A stretch of 41,102 bases of DNA. It comes from Plantago elongata. Lineage: Eukaryota; Streptophyta; Magnoliopsida; Lamiales; Plantaginaceae. The stretch covers positions 1 through 41,102 of the forward strand of contig JAYMSP010000798.1 of assembly GCA_036897095.1 (NCBI GenBank), given 5' to 3'. A model generated the notes under the pieces. That model was not told where the DNA came from. It searched no databases and worked only from the letters and a program-made list of their open reading frames with translations. Made by a program: the position numbers and the translations under genes. Shown here in pieces: positions 9,862-21,879 of this stretch; the first letter of the stretch is position 1; each line of letters begins with the position of its first letter.

Positions 9862-12739
9862 TCCTCAAAAGCTAAAACTTCAGATTTAGTATGTTACAAA
9901 TCATCAAAAACCCGCCGCTGTCTCTTGGCGATTGGGACTCTTGATGTACAATCCTGTCAATATTAAACATCACCCAAAATCTAAGGAACATAACCATGAA
10001 TCTAGAATGATAAAAACATGGATCGTAAATTGAGATTGGCTGGAACCAAACTCTACCTTACCTCATTCATAACCATCCTAGAATTAGTTACAATCGGGAT
10101 CTAGCAAAGCCCAAGATTAATAAACTCATAAACAATCACCTGATATGTAAATCCATAACCAGTTACTGACGATAAGATAATTTAATATGTTGATGAACAA
10201 GAACAAAAAGAACAACTTTACCATTTTGAATCTATAGAAGATGAGACGAGGTTTGGACAATAGTAATACTTACATGTGTTTCGGTTGAATTTCCTAAGGC
10301 ATCATTGTTTCTTATATAGTGAAGCCTTGTGATGATCTAACGGTTGTAAATTAGATCTTTGAGCCTTTCTGGAAAAATAAGGAAGGAAAATATAAATAGT
10401 TTGTAAAACTTTATTTATTTCTTAAATCTTCAAAAATTAAGTCAAGGTATTAATTAAAGAAAAAGAAAGTGATTTGAGTACATCCATTCTATAAAGTTCT
10501 AGAACAAGTGAAAGTATTGGCAAGCACAAATAAACTAAACTGGTAAAAAACTAGAAAGTACTCCCTTTATTATTTAACAAACTTTCCAATTTACTATTAT
10601 ACAATCAAATATAATTAATTTTGACTACATATTACTTTTAAAATATAATGATTTAATAGTCAATAGAATTATATTACAAATATTATAGATTTGAAATTAA
10701 AATTATTTAATGTTGTTAAAATATTTATATTAATATTCAAAATTATTTACAGTCAAAATTGATTTCAGTTAACCTATCAATGTCAAGTGATAAACATGTA
10801 AATGATTGGAGGGAGTATAACATAAAATGTTGTATGGCACTATTTATTTATTTTTTTATCTTAAAAAAATAAGCTAAGGTGTTTCTTAAATGAAATGGTG
10901 ATTTGAGTACAGCTTCAACTCTATTGCCCAACACCTATTTTGTATTTTATTTTTTCAATTTTTTTTCATCTTCTATTTAGTCTTCATTTGGTTTGAGGAA
11001 AAAGAAAAAAAAAAGATAGGGAAAATATTGTTCTTCATCTTCTGGTATGCATTTGAAAATTCTGAAAAATATTTAAAATATATTTATAATATTATATATA
11101 TACCTCTTTAAAAGACAAGGAAAGTTATTTTTCCCTAAACTTTTTCCTAAAAAATATTATTTTCCCTGATTCATTTTATTTTTTTCTTATTTTCCATCGA
11201 ACCAAATGAAGCTTATTTTTTCTTATTCTTTTAGTTTATACTTGTTTGATATTTTATTTATTTTTCTTTTATTTATTCTCATTCTTTTCTTTTTTTCATA
11301 TAATTTTAATTCGTTGAAGCTCCTAAACGAATAAAAAATGCCAAATTCTCGCAAACATGACCCAATGATCAAGGCAGGTACCAATACAAAACAAACAACT
11401 CTAAGAAGAATGTATTAGTTATAAACTTTCTATGATTAATGACAAAGCTTCTAAAAAAAACCGCTAAGCTGTAAATAGTTTGTAACGCTCTATAATTTCA
11501 AGTCAAGTATAAAGAGGTTTAAATAATTGATAACGCTACTCATATTAACTGAATGCACATTTTTTTTTGGGAATCAATGAAAATTTCAGAGTTAATTTGC
11601 TCTAGATCAATCTAGAATACATGACCAACTAGGAAGCCTTCCAGTTCGCATACGAGTGGGGATAAAGTGTGCGAGAAAGTACATGTGCTGGTACCGCAAT
11701 TCTAGCATATCACTCAAAGAGAAGTCCATGAGTTGATGATGCGATGATTCATTCTTGAAGTATCGTCCCCGATGGATTTATCAAGAAAATGATATTCTTG
11801 AAATTATTATGAAAATATGTAGTCTAGAATGTTGTATGATCAGAGATTTATATGAACCAGACTAAAAAGTTTCAGTATTACATATAAATCTCTCCACATG
11901 TTAAGAGTTGCAGTACCACACATTTTTTGTAGGATTTTTTTTTTCTTTTGGAAATCAAATATGGCTCTTAAACAACATATGCGAATTTTAAATTATCATT
12001 TCTCATTCATGTGATGCATATAGGTTTTGTGTTTTTTTATAAAGTACAATTGACAATGCTTAGAAAAAAAGGTCTAAGATAGTTGTCTATATGTTTGATT
12101 GTAGGCTGTAAATGAATCATGGATTGTTTTTAAACGTAATTTTGATGTTATGTCACACCACATATGTCAAGGATTTACTCTCAAAGGCTAATGTGGATGT
12201 TGGCAGCAAATATGTATTGTCAATCATGATTTTGAAGTTATGTATGGGAAGCCAATATGAATCAACAATGAAGGTGTTAAGGTTGTTTCACAGACTATTG
12301 TGGAAAATGTTTAGTAAAAATACAATGTGAAACATGAAAGGATTTATGGTCCGCTATCAGATTAAAGTCACAATTTTGGGAGAACTAAGATATATGAAGT
12401 ATATTTGATGCAATTGGTTGAAAAATTACAAAAGAAAGAAGAAGAAGAAGATGTGTTGTTAAGAGTTTTTAATTTGATCTTAGGTTTGGTGGTTCATCAG
12501 AAAAAGCATGTGTTGATGGACCAATTAAAGTTCCCGAGCTATCATCCCACTTAAATTTTACAATTTCCTCGCCCTAAACTTTGGTTTCCTATGGGTATTT
12601 TTTCATATCATGTGTATAGTGTTGTATACGATTTGTTAGAAAAATTGATTTATATATGGTGCATAAATGCTTCTATTTACATATGTATTTTTATTTTGAA
12701 CTGTATTTATTGAAATTTCTAGTATTTTGAATAAATGTA
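9862..12739. other. gene-free repeat-rich intergenic region
   Basis: Apart from the MITE at 10561-10815 there are AT-rich and T-rich stretches and no supported gene. The open frame at 12112-12330 lies just upstream of the hAT relic. It could be a decayed part of it but shows no conserved motif. Confidence 0.5.
10561..10815. mobile_element. Stowaway-like MITE (Tc1/mariner type)
   Basis: A 255-bp AT-rich segment begins CTCCCT and ends GGAGGGAG, flanked on both sides by TA (10559-10560 and 10816-10817). CTCCCTCC termini with TA target duplications characterise plant Stowaway elements. The inverted repeats match only over their outer bases, so the copy is old. No coding capacity. Confidence 0.6.
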
Positions 12740-13983
12740 TACTGGATTGGGACTTAGAGAATTATAAGGTGTTCAATATTTTTGTTGATGGTGATGGAAG
12801 CAATGATGTGGCTATTAGGATAATAATCATTTGCTAAGTTACCCGTAGGGGTGCATTATTTCATGTGAGGTGTTGTGCACACATATTGAAATTAATTGTG
12901 CAATATGGACTGTCATAAATTACTGGTATTATTCATAATGTGAAACAATGTGTTAGATTTTAATTGTATTAGAGAGCCATCTTTTGGAATTGGGTGGTAT
13001 TGTACATCAAAAGGGACTTGGTTCTAGAAAATTGTTTCTTGATTGTGCTACCCGTTGGAATTCTACATATGATATGTTGATGGCTGCCTATCCAGTTAGG
13101 GAAGCGATGAAAGTTTATCAAGAAATTGAACCGAGTCACAAAAATTATTCGTCATACAACAAGTCACAAAAATTCTTGAAGTATTTTATGAGGCAACACA
13201 AATGACTTTTGGATCCAGACTATCCAATATCAAACAAATTTCTTCATATTGTTTGGATGGTGAAAGAGGTTCTAGATGAGGGAGTAAAGGATTTAAACAA
13301 ATTTGTTAGGGTTATGGTTGGGAAGATGAAATTCAAGTATGATAAGTATTGGGGCGAGTGTAACATGTTGATGTATATAGCTTATGTTTTGGATCCTAGG
13401 TGCAAAATGAGGCTAGTTGAATTTTCATTCAATATTTTTATCCTGAAGCTGAAAGCCAAAGCTAATATTTTCAAGGTTAAGAGCATGTCGTATGATCTTT
13501 TTCATGAGTGTAATGCAAATCAAAATTGTTCATCTGATTCCCTATCTATTAGTTCACATGAAACTTCAAGTGGCAATGGGCCGCAAAGTGTTGTACCTGA
13601 GTCATTAGGTGGTCAAGATTTGATAGTTATGTGAAGTTCGTTGAAAATGAGCCCCCTGAAAAATCAGAGTTGGAAGCGTACTTGGAAGATGGTGAGCACT
13701 GATCCAATGACAGGTCGACATATTTTGATGTTTGGGTTGGTGGAAAGAAAGTAGGGGCAAGTACAAGATTTTGTCAAGAATGGCATGTGATATTTTAGCT
13801 ATACCATCAATTGCAATAGCATTAAAGTCTACTTTTCGTGCTAGAAGTAGAGTTATTGACCTATATCGTGCTTCATTAGTTCATGACACAATGGAAATGC
13901 TAATGTGTGGAGGAGATTGGGTTCGTCACCTACATAGAGTCAAAGCACAATCAAGGACGGTAAGTGAAATTTTTTATTACATT
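12740..13983 (+). pseudogene. hAT-family transposase relic (RICESLEEPER/Ac-like)
   Basis: Broken frames in conserved hAT order can be followed along the plus strand. They are KVFNIFVDGDGSNDVAI, then GALFHVRCCAHILKLIVQ (about 12855-12905), then LFLDCATRWNSTYDML (about 13036-13083). The DUF4413-like segment KMKFKYDKYWGECN with YVLDPRCKM follows at about 13325-13412, and the C-terminal dimerisation domain (GWWKESRGKYKILSRMACD, AIPSIA) at about 13733-13815. Stops at about 12834, 13204 and 13632, with further breaks, show it is dead. In the dimerisation domain the usual SESAFS is replaced by KSTFRA, another sign of decay. I found neither a BED finger nor terminal inverted repeats. Confidence 0.9.
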
Positions 13984-14431
13984 ATATGATTGTATATGAA
14001 TTTTTGTCCATTGTTTATTTACCTTTGTTCTTTTTATTAATTAAGAAAGCTGAAGAACCTTTGGAGATTCTTATTCCTAAATAAATTCATCACCAAGTCA
14101 GACATGATCGCATGGTGATTTACTTGAAGTAAGGTGAACACTTATATTGAATCATGCTTTATTTATTGATTATTGAACTAGTTGTTTAAAACAATATTTG
14201 TAATAAGGTTGTTTAGAAAGAATGTAGAAAAAGTGATGGTCCATGAATAGTTTCATGTCCATATCTTTAGCAATGCAATGCAATGCTATGTTGTATGATC
14301 TTATGTATTTGCCCGTTGGATGAATTTTGTGATAATTTTAGTTACTGAGACATTGATTTTATTAATATAACATGAATGTCATTATTTATCATATTTTGTA
14401 TGCTTTAATTTGAGCTTTAGAAGACAACGAA

Positions 14432-14489
14432 GTGCAGCTCAGTTGGTAAGATGTTTCACCTCCAATCAATAGGCCGGGAGTTTGAGTCA
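14432..14489 (+). mobile_element. tRNA-derived SINE-like sequence
   Basis: GTGCAGCTCAGTTGGTAAG resembles an RNA polymerase III A box, and GGGAGTTTGAGTCA about 30 bases on resembles a B box (GGTTCGAATCC). The spacing is tRNA-like, but there is no paired acceptor stem or clean cloverleaf, so a SINE or tRNA relic is more likely than a working tRNA. Confidence 0.5.
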
Positions 14490-14539
14490 TTCTTTAGCCG
14501 TTTAAAACATAAATAATTGAGCTTTAAAACATGATCGTT

Positions 14540-14770
14540 TTTAGAATTATCAAGCTTTCGAGCCGAGTTTTGTTCGAGTTTTTTAAATTTTTGAGCTCAC
14601 GAGCTTTAAACTTTCGGTTTGGAAAAAACAAGTTCACGAGCCGAGCTCAAACTAAGCAAAATATCTCGAGCTCGAGCTAGAGAAAAAAAAGTTCGAGCTC
14701 GAGCTCGAGCTTTTGTATATAATTTATAAACAAGTCAAGTTCGGCCATAGCTCGTCTCGACTGGTTTGTA
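14540..14770. repeat. AGCTCG-rich dispersed repeat, copy 2
   Basis: Dense CGAGCT, GAGCTC and TTCGAG words, including an uninterrupted GAGCTCGAGCTCGAGC run near 14694-14709. It shares its vocabulary with the block at 20-170. A dispersed element is likely but I cannot name the family. Confidence 0.6.
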
Positions 14771-15351
14771 GGCCTACGAACGACAACCATCACGGGTTTG
14801 CGGTAGGCTCCCTATTAATACCATTTTAACATCCACCTATGTGCGTTGATGTCTTGAGGCCCAATGCTCCCTTAATGTCAAAATGGTTGAAACACTAAAA
14901 TTCTATCAAAGTTGTTTTATTGTTATTTCACCATCAATTTTTCTTTATTAATTATATTTTATTTAAATAATATTCACTCTTTCAAATAAGTTCCCTTCAT
15001 TGACAGCAATGCACAAGTACGTCATGATGACAAATCTTATGCTACGAGCAAGAGCATTACATAAACTAATAGAGTAGAATATGAAGAAACTACATAATCG
15101 AACTACTTTATAACGATCAAGAAGTACTAATAATTATTGATGAAGTGATAAGAGATTTAAATTTACTTAAAGTTAATCTTTTATCCGAACTATGGGAAAA
15201 TAGAACACATCACTAGAATGGACTTTCATAAAAAAAGATGGAAGATTGATCGTCGCATGTAGTGATACGATCTAGAAATAAAAGATTAAAAATAGAAAGC
15301 CTTAGATACAGAGTCTGAGAGTCCAAACTCCAAAACCCCCAAATTCCAGCT
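14771..15351. other. intergenic, promoter side of the PPR gene
   Basis: No gene is supported. The last part probably contains the promoter and leader of the PPR gene. Confidence 0.45.
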
Positions 15352-15360
15352 AAACCCTAA
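15352..15360 (+). promoter_or_regulatory. telo-box
   Basis: AAACCCTAA is the plant interstitial telomere motif, often found near the transcription start of housekeeping and translation-related genes. Here it sits about 210 bases before the likely start codon of the PPR gene. Function is inferred. Confidence 0.4.
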
Positions 15361-15495
15361 ATTTGCAGTTCCACCATTGCAAATGCCGATGCCAATTGCT
15401 TCGAGATACAAGCAGGAACTGTATTAAATTTGCAGTTCCATCACAATTCACAAATGCAGATTGTAATTGTTTCGAGACACAAGGCGAAACTGTAT
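15358..15495. repeat. imperfect tandem duplication in the PPR 5' leader
   Basis: A unit of about 68-70 bp is present twice, starting at about 15358 and 15426. Each copy opens with AAATTTGCAGTTCCA, then AATTG-C/T-TTCGAGA-Y-ACAAG, and ends AACTGTATTA. The copies differ at several positions, so the duplication is not recent. It lies upstream of the coding start. Confidence 0.8.
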
Positions 15496-15572
15496 TACAT
15501 CTTCAACTATCGTCATTGTCTTCATTCGAATTCACTCAAATTCACTTTGCCGCTCTGTGTAACAGGAACCCG

Positions 15573-16994
15573 ATGTTTCTCCCGAAACTACCGTTGCACC
15601 GTAAGTCCCGCATTTCAATTTTCATCTTCCCAGTTATGTTACTGTTCAGCCTGTTTCAGCATAAATTGAGAAATTATCATGCCCATTGGATTTTTAGACG
15701 GCGAGCCTTATGTTTTGGTAGCTCATTATTTATGCTTCTGCTTCGATTTCAACGATATATCATATGGGATGTGAAAAGCTACTAACTTTAGCCACTGCTT
15801 TACCAAGTTACAAATTTGATGCTTCAGGAGCTTTTGTTGAATGTCTACTAATATGATGCGTTGTGGTGTTCATGGAATTAGTTAACTATTTATCTTATTT
15901 GTTTTATTTTATTGAAGAAGCCTTACAAATACGTGTACATCTCTGAACAGAGGTATGTTAAATGCATCCCTACTAGAGTATCTCAAAACTGTTTGGGTGG
16001 TGTTGTGAGAAGCTTGTTTGGAGACTGGAAATATTTATCTGTGCAAGTTTCAACCCACGAGGCCTTTTACGAAATTCTGAACGAGTTCGTAGCTGCTATG
16101 GAAGATCCTTCTATAGCTCGAGAAGAAGTCTGTCTGCATTACATTAAAAAGCTCTGTGCTGCTGGAAATACTTTGCCTGCTACTAACATACTCAATGCTC
16201 TACGGGATAGAAACATCATCCTCAGCACTGCTTCATATAATTGCCTTCTTGAAGCTGCAGCAGCAAGGAATGATATATACCCGCTCCTAGAAATTTTCAA
16301 GGATCTTCTGCTTTCTTGTCACTATATTGAGCTGATGCCATATCATATACTTGCACGAGCTTTTTCGAGCCAAAATGATGCTGCAATCTTGTTGACGTTT
16401 ATCACTGAAGTCTCTGAGATACACTTCACCAGAAATGAATTAGTTTTGAACAGAATCATTTTTGCCTTTGGCAAGTCCGGGCAGGTTGAAAAATCCCTGT
16501 TGATATATCAGCATATGAAAATTTTGAAATGTAGGCCGGACCTGGTGACATGTAATACCATATTGGCAATTTTGGGCAAGCTTGGACGAATGGATGAAAT
16601 TTTACAGGAATTTGCATATATTGAAAGTGTAGGTCTTGTTCCGGACATATTTACTTATAATACCATGTTGAACAGCTTGAGGAAGATGGGCCGGTTAAAC
16701 TTGTGTCTAGTATATTTCAGAAAGATGACTGACCAGGGAATTCAACCAGATTTATGGAGTTTCAAAGATTTGATTGAGTGCTTAGGCAGATCAGGAAACA
16801 TTAAGGGTGCCTTGGAAGTTTTTGGTAAGATGAAATGCATGGGGATCCAACCAGACATACATATCTACAGAGCAATAATTTACAGCTTAAAAAGGACGGG
16901 AAAGAAAGACTTGGCTCTGAAATTTTCCAGTGAGATGAATCAATGCTTTCCCAATTCTCATTTTCCAAGAGACTTACAGTCTGGGAACCGATAA
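15573..16994 (+). CDS. P-class pentatricopeptide repeat protein, probably organellar
   Basis: The main exon runs from about 15918 to 16994. It encodes about 358 residues with some eight 35-residue PPR motifs; the last four or five are canonical (VTCNTILAILGKLGRMDEI, FTYNTMLNSLRKMGRLNL, each ending in PD). There is no E, DYW or SMR domain, so it is P-class. Such proteins bind organellar RNA and guide its processing, stability or translation. The main exon has no ATG of its own at the start. A first exon at 15573-15600 (MFLPKLPLH, then GTAAGT) and a middle exon around 15632-15713 with an Arg-rich, presequence-like HWIFRRRA are likely, but I could not make every phase fit. The N-terminus is therefore provisional. 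The imperfect tandem repeat just upstream lies in its leader. Confidence 0.8.
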
Positions 16995-18257
16995 TTTGTT
17001 CAAGGTTATGGTTTAAGATATTCTTTTAGCCGTTCTAAGCCCATTCAGGCGATTCTAGGTGTTGCAAATTGATCACAATGCTTTATTTCAGGTTGTTACC
17101 CTGGTAAGCATTATTATTATCCTACTAGTTCATATGTCTATTTTGTTAAATTCTCCCTCCGTCCTGATCTCAACTTCCCGTTGAGCTGATGAATATTAAG
17201 AATAAACTATATAATAATAATTTAAAATAATCCAGAAAAAATAGGGTGGAATTAAATTATAAAAAAGGTTGAATACGATATGATATAGAATAAATAAAGT
17301 AGGAGAGATAAGTTATAGAGTCGGAGATGTATTTTCCATTTCAGGTATGAGAATGAGGTTTGCAAACAGAAAGGAAACATTGAAGATAGATCTTAATGGA
17401 GGGTGTATGTTATGTTTATTATTGTTCTTTTTGTAAAATACACTTCTTCGAATGAAGATTCAAGCTGTACCATTGGTTTTGTGTGTGTGCGCGCGTTTTT
17501 CCTTTTAGTTATATTGTCTCTACAGATTATAAATTTCATGATTAATACTCGAATTTTCATTTTCTTTTTTTTGTAGGATGGATTCTTAGAGAAGCTCAAA
17601 TATTTTCAAGAGGTGCCAAAATGGCTGCAGCGGCAATCTGTTTAGATAGGGATCTCTGTGATTCTATATGATGCAGTATCAGGTTCCAGGCAACAGTGCG
17701 TATTACTTTCCAGGGGGGAATTGACAGGAAAATGAGATGCTTGCTACCTCATTATGTAAACCAGGATGCGTATTTAACTGCAAGTGCTATATCAGAAGCA
17801 AGTACTAACAACAGAGTGAGAATTGGGTGGTGATGCTCCTAGTATATCTGCTGTAACAGCCACAAGTAACGTGAGTAGTGAACTTCAAAAGGCATGTGTT
17901 ATATGGGCATATAGATGTACTTTTGTAACTGTGATACCACATGAAATATACAAAGGCAGTGGTTTACGTAACAATAGATTTGTTCTTTATGTCTTTTTTT
18001 CCGTAACTTCATAATAAAAGATTGTTGAGGGCTTAGATTAAGCTTGTCTACGAGCTTGAAACAAGTAGTACGCAAATGCCAGTACCTGTAATAAATATAG
18101 TAGCATAACTGCCCGTGATAACCTATATCAAAACTTCCTATGTCTAAGTGATCTCCAATGAATATTAGATTCTTGAATTCGGGCAAGAAAATTGTAGCAT
18201 ATATAGTATGTAAATGGTCTGATGATAATTGCTTGCTGCTTCTGTAATTAGCTGATT
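16995..18257. other. 3' flank of PPR gene and convergent intergenic region
   Basis: This is 3'-UTR-like sequence with possible UTR introns (an AG after a T-rich tract at about 17577). CTCCCTCCGTCC at 17153 is a Stowaway-type end, but the opposite end is unclear. A short GT/GC dinucleotide tract lies at about 17481-17495. No separate gene is supported. Confidence 0.45.
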
Positions 18258-21200
18258 TCAGATTCTACTGGAGTCCCTTCCGAAAACTGAGCGCCTACTC
18301 CAGTCTCCTATCACCAACATTCTTGTGCGCCAGCTCACTAGCTTGCTGCAATTTACAGAACAGAAATATTAGAATCTAAATATAGACTTACTTTTAGTGT
18401 ATATGTATGATGTTATGAAGTTTTTACCTGGCATAGACAGAGTACCAGAGCCACTGGGTGCTGTGACCTATGGAGACCCAGTCACCAGGTAGCTCAGCTG
18501 CAGTCTGTTCTCCACCCAATGGAGCAAATTGGCCCAAGTGTCTGTACCTGTATCCATACAAGAAACAGCAGAATGGCCATGACGCTGTAGCTATGTGGAA
18601 GAAAACTAGTTGAAAGATGATAAATTAACTTGATACGGTAAAGGCAGTTAAATATCTTCTTGTGAGAAGCCATACATAGAGACATATGCTTGGTACTTTT
18701 ATAGTTAATACTTTACCTGAAGGGACGGAAACGATGCTTTCCAGTTCCTCTAAACCTCATGGGACCTTCAGGATATTTCTCACAGATCTCCATCCTATTG
18801 AAACAATCGGCCAGATAAGCACCTTGCTGAGCAGCAACCTGAAATATTTAACAGATGCCAGTGGCAGTAATGTAAATTTCTCATCTCTGACATAACTATA
18901 CTATATTATCACAGAATGTTTATCTAATGACTGTAGTACCTGTGCTGTTGCAGGCAGATTCTTCATCTGTGCATCAACTGCACCAAGTGCTGACTTAAAT
19001 TTCTCAATATCCAACTCTTGATCTCCATCCGAGGTCTTGAGAAGTTGAACAAAGTTCTTAAGTTTATTCTTTTTCAAATAAATTTTCACCTGTGGATACC
19101 TTTCACATATGTCATCAATGATTGTGTTAAAATCTTCCACTTTTAGACGCCCAGTTTTGGCTGTGTCTGCCTTTTCGAATATCACTGAAATATCTTCCTG
19201 TTAGTAACAACAAATAATCATGATAAGGTGAAATCATCTAATGTTATTAGCAATTACTGGTTTGATGTTGTAGAATGGACGCATATCTGTACCATGACTC
19301 TGCGTTGATTGACAGTGGCACAATCACCAAGAGCATAGATGCTGTCGCATCCTTCCACCCTCAACCATTCATCTGTAGACAATACTCTTCTGTTCGCCTA
19401 TAGGCCACAGAAGCAACATAGTTTAGTCTCCTTTTGTTAAACAGTGGTATTTACAAAAATGCAGTATTTGCAGGGGAAGGGAAGAAATAGACCTGGCCGA
19501 TTTGTTTCATGAAGTCAGTTACAACAGGGCGAGTTCCAATTCCAGTTGACCAAACAACCATTCCATAAGGTATCGATACAATGTCTCCTGTAGCTCTCTC
19601 TTTGGTAGTAATTTCGTTTGTTGATACTTTAGTAACCATAGAACCAACTTTCAAGTCAATACCGTCCCTCTTAAACTTGTCTTCAGCAAAACCAGTAATT
19701 CTTTTGTCAAACATATTCAATATGTGATCAGTGGCCTCAACAAGTGTGATTTTGGCATGTTCCTTGAGAGCAGGATAGAGTTTAGACAAGTCCTCGGTCA
19801 CATAGTCATGAAGCTCAGCCGCAAACTCAACTCCAGCTGGACCTCCACCCACAACGACAAAATGAAGAATCCTCTTCCTCTCTTCTTCACTTATGCTTGG
19901 AAGGCTTGCTTTCTCAAAACAGTCAACCACCGACCTACGAATTCTTTGTGCATCCTCTACTTCCTACACAAGCATTGATTAATTTTTTTTGCAAGTGTTC
20001 GTTTCTTACGTAACATTTTATCTAGCTTCACGACATTATACATAGCTAATTAATAATATTACCTTGAGGAAATGAGCATGCTCAACAACACCCGGGGTAT
20101 TGAAGGTATTAACCCGAGCACCCATGCCCACCACCAGATAATCATAATCAACAGTGAATTCTTCTGCCCCCCCTGAGCTGCCCTGTTGTGTAGATCGGCA
20201 GTGTACTTTCTTGTTTACAGTATCAATCTTGTAGCACTCTGCCTCCTTAAATTGAACATCAAACTTTTTCTGCCACCACCAAAAACAAGTATAACATATC
20301 AGAGCCGCACATCAACTTTGCGCATTATGCCAATTAGATTTCTTGGTAAGACGATTGAGAATTTGAAGTGAACACACATGATCTCACACATAAAGTCGAA
20401 CAGGACTTGTGTCTACACTCCACAGACGGTGTAATTTTGAAAACAACGAAACTTTTAAAGTAGCTGTAAGAAATATGAGTAATGCTCCTAACAGCAAGAG
20501 TATAAATGGAGTAATCGTTTATCTGTAAGTTGTATAACCGGGTTCAACTTCAAAAATAGTAGCTAACAAGTTGCAGATTAGCTAGTTCTTCTTCTGTAGT
20601 CTATTTAGAAATATCTGCTGAGACTATTTGTGCAGATTTCTTTATATGACAGTAATGGCATATTTATTTTAATTTCTATGAGTGATGATCAGGTTGTGTT
20701 TAGGTAGGTACCTTTCTGACAATATTACGGATAGGCTCAACAATGCTGCGTGCTTCAACTGTGCCACTGGTGACACTGGGAAGGAGCGGAGTGAACGCAA
20801 AGTAGTTTCTTGGCGACACAATCTCAACGTCGTAGGAGGGATCTTTCAAATTCTTGAGAAAGCTCGTTGCAGCCCAACCGGTTCCAAGGACAACCACTTT
20901 CTTCCTCTTAATATCAGCATGACCGGCATCAGCAAATGCAGTCCTGAGTGGACTGTCTTCTGAGAAAGCAAGCAGCCCTCCACCACTGCAATAACAATTT
21001 CATGATATGGTATTAAATATTTTATGGTTATTTCATCAGAATATTTTCCTAAAAGTTTCTGATTTGAGCATTATTGTAAAAGTACCTTTGCCAGATTATA
21101 AAATCATCTACTTTTAGGTTGTATTTGCAAAACAACAACTAACACAAACACTTTGAAGGTTGAATGACAAATAAAATCAACAAATCATCCCACAATAGAC

Positions 21201-21879
21201 AAATTATAGGTAATATAATCTTTATATACAATCACAAATAATTTGTTTTGCAATTAAAATTATAATTTCTTGCAACCAAAACTATACGAGATACTCCCAT
21301 ATAAGTATAAACTAATATTTACTTATAAATTATATATTTTTACATTAAAACTACAATTTTCCTACATCTTTAATCTTTCATTGCTACATTATTTGACATA
21401 AAATTCAAGTTCATTTCAATTGCATTCTTGTGTAAAAAATCACACAAAAAATTCGAATTCAGAAAATTCAATTCTAGTATATACCAATATACTATTAGCA
21501 TACAACAAATTATGAAGAATCTCAACTTTACATACAAGATGTACATTTTCGCATCAAAATAACACCTCATTTTAGATCCTTTAATTTTTCATAATGCATA
21601 TTTAAAACTCAAAATTTTCCCGACGATGGAGGGAGTACATAAATAATCAATATGAAAATTGAAAACAGAAAATGGATCCACAATTGAACACATGACACAT
21701 GCATGATGATAATACTAAACACTACTACATGTACACAAAGGATAGAGATCTACAAAATGAACATAACCACATAAAACTGAAAAAAAATACCTGACAGTAG
21801 TGAGAATAAGCAATTTGTTGAGACGAGGGTGTCTGTAATATGCACTCGAAATTCTCCGGTAAAAATTGTAGCCGCTCAT
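18258..21879 (-). CDS. NDB: external alternative NAD(P)H dehydrogenase, NDB type
   Basis: Nine exons (21879-21791, 20985-20712, 20269-20063, 19963-19493, 19397-19293, 19197-18940, 18838-18717, 18547-18428, 18345-18258) join in phase to 577 residues, close to the family's usual size of about 580. Type II enzymes oxidise cytosolic NAD(P)H on the outer face of the inner mitochondrial membrane and reduce ubiquinone without pumping protons. The first nucleotide-binding fold has GTGWAA at 64-69 and the second GGGPAG at 229-234. The residue after the second fold's beta strand is Glu266 (TLVEATDH), the form linked to NADH rather than NADPH use. Residues 383-468 form the EF-hand insert that defines NDB proteins. 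Its loop [12 protein letters not shown] (393-404) lacks acidic ligands at positions 3 and 5. The protein ends in SRI. Overall it looks most like the NADH-specific, calcium-independent NDB4 subtype. Confidence 0.95.
21294..21635. mobile_element. possible Stowaway-like MITE in NDB intron 1
   Basis: A 342-bp AT-rich segment starts CTCCCAT, ends GGAGGGAG and is flanked by TA on both sides. The ends match only over the outer six or so bases. It lies within the 805-bp first intron of the NDB gene (20986-21790). Confidence 0.4.

Noticed and set aside
14432..14489. Functional tRNA gene
   Set aside because: The A and B boxes are present, but no acceptor stem pairing or clean anticodon arm can be drawn.
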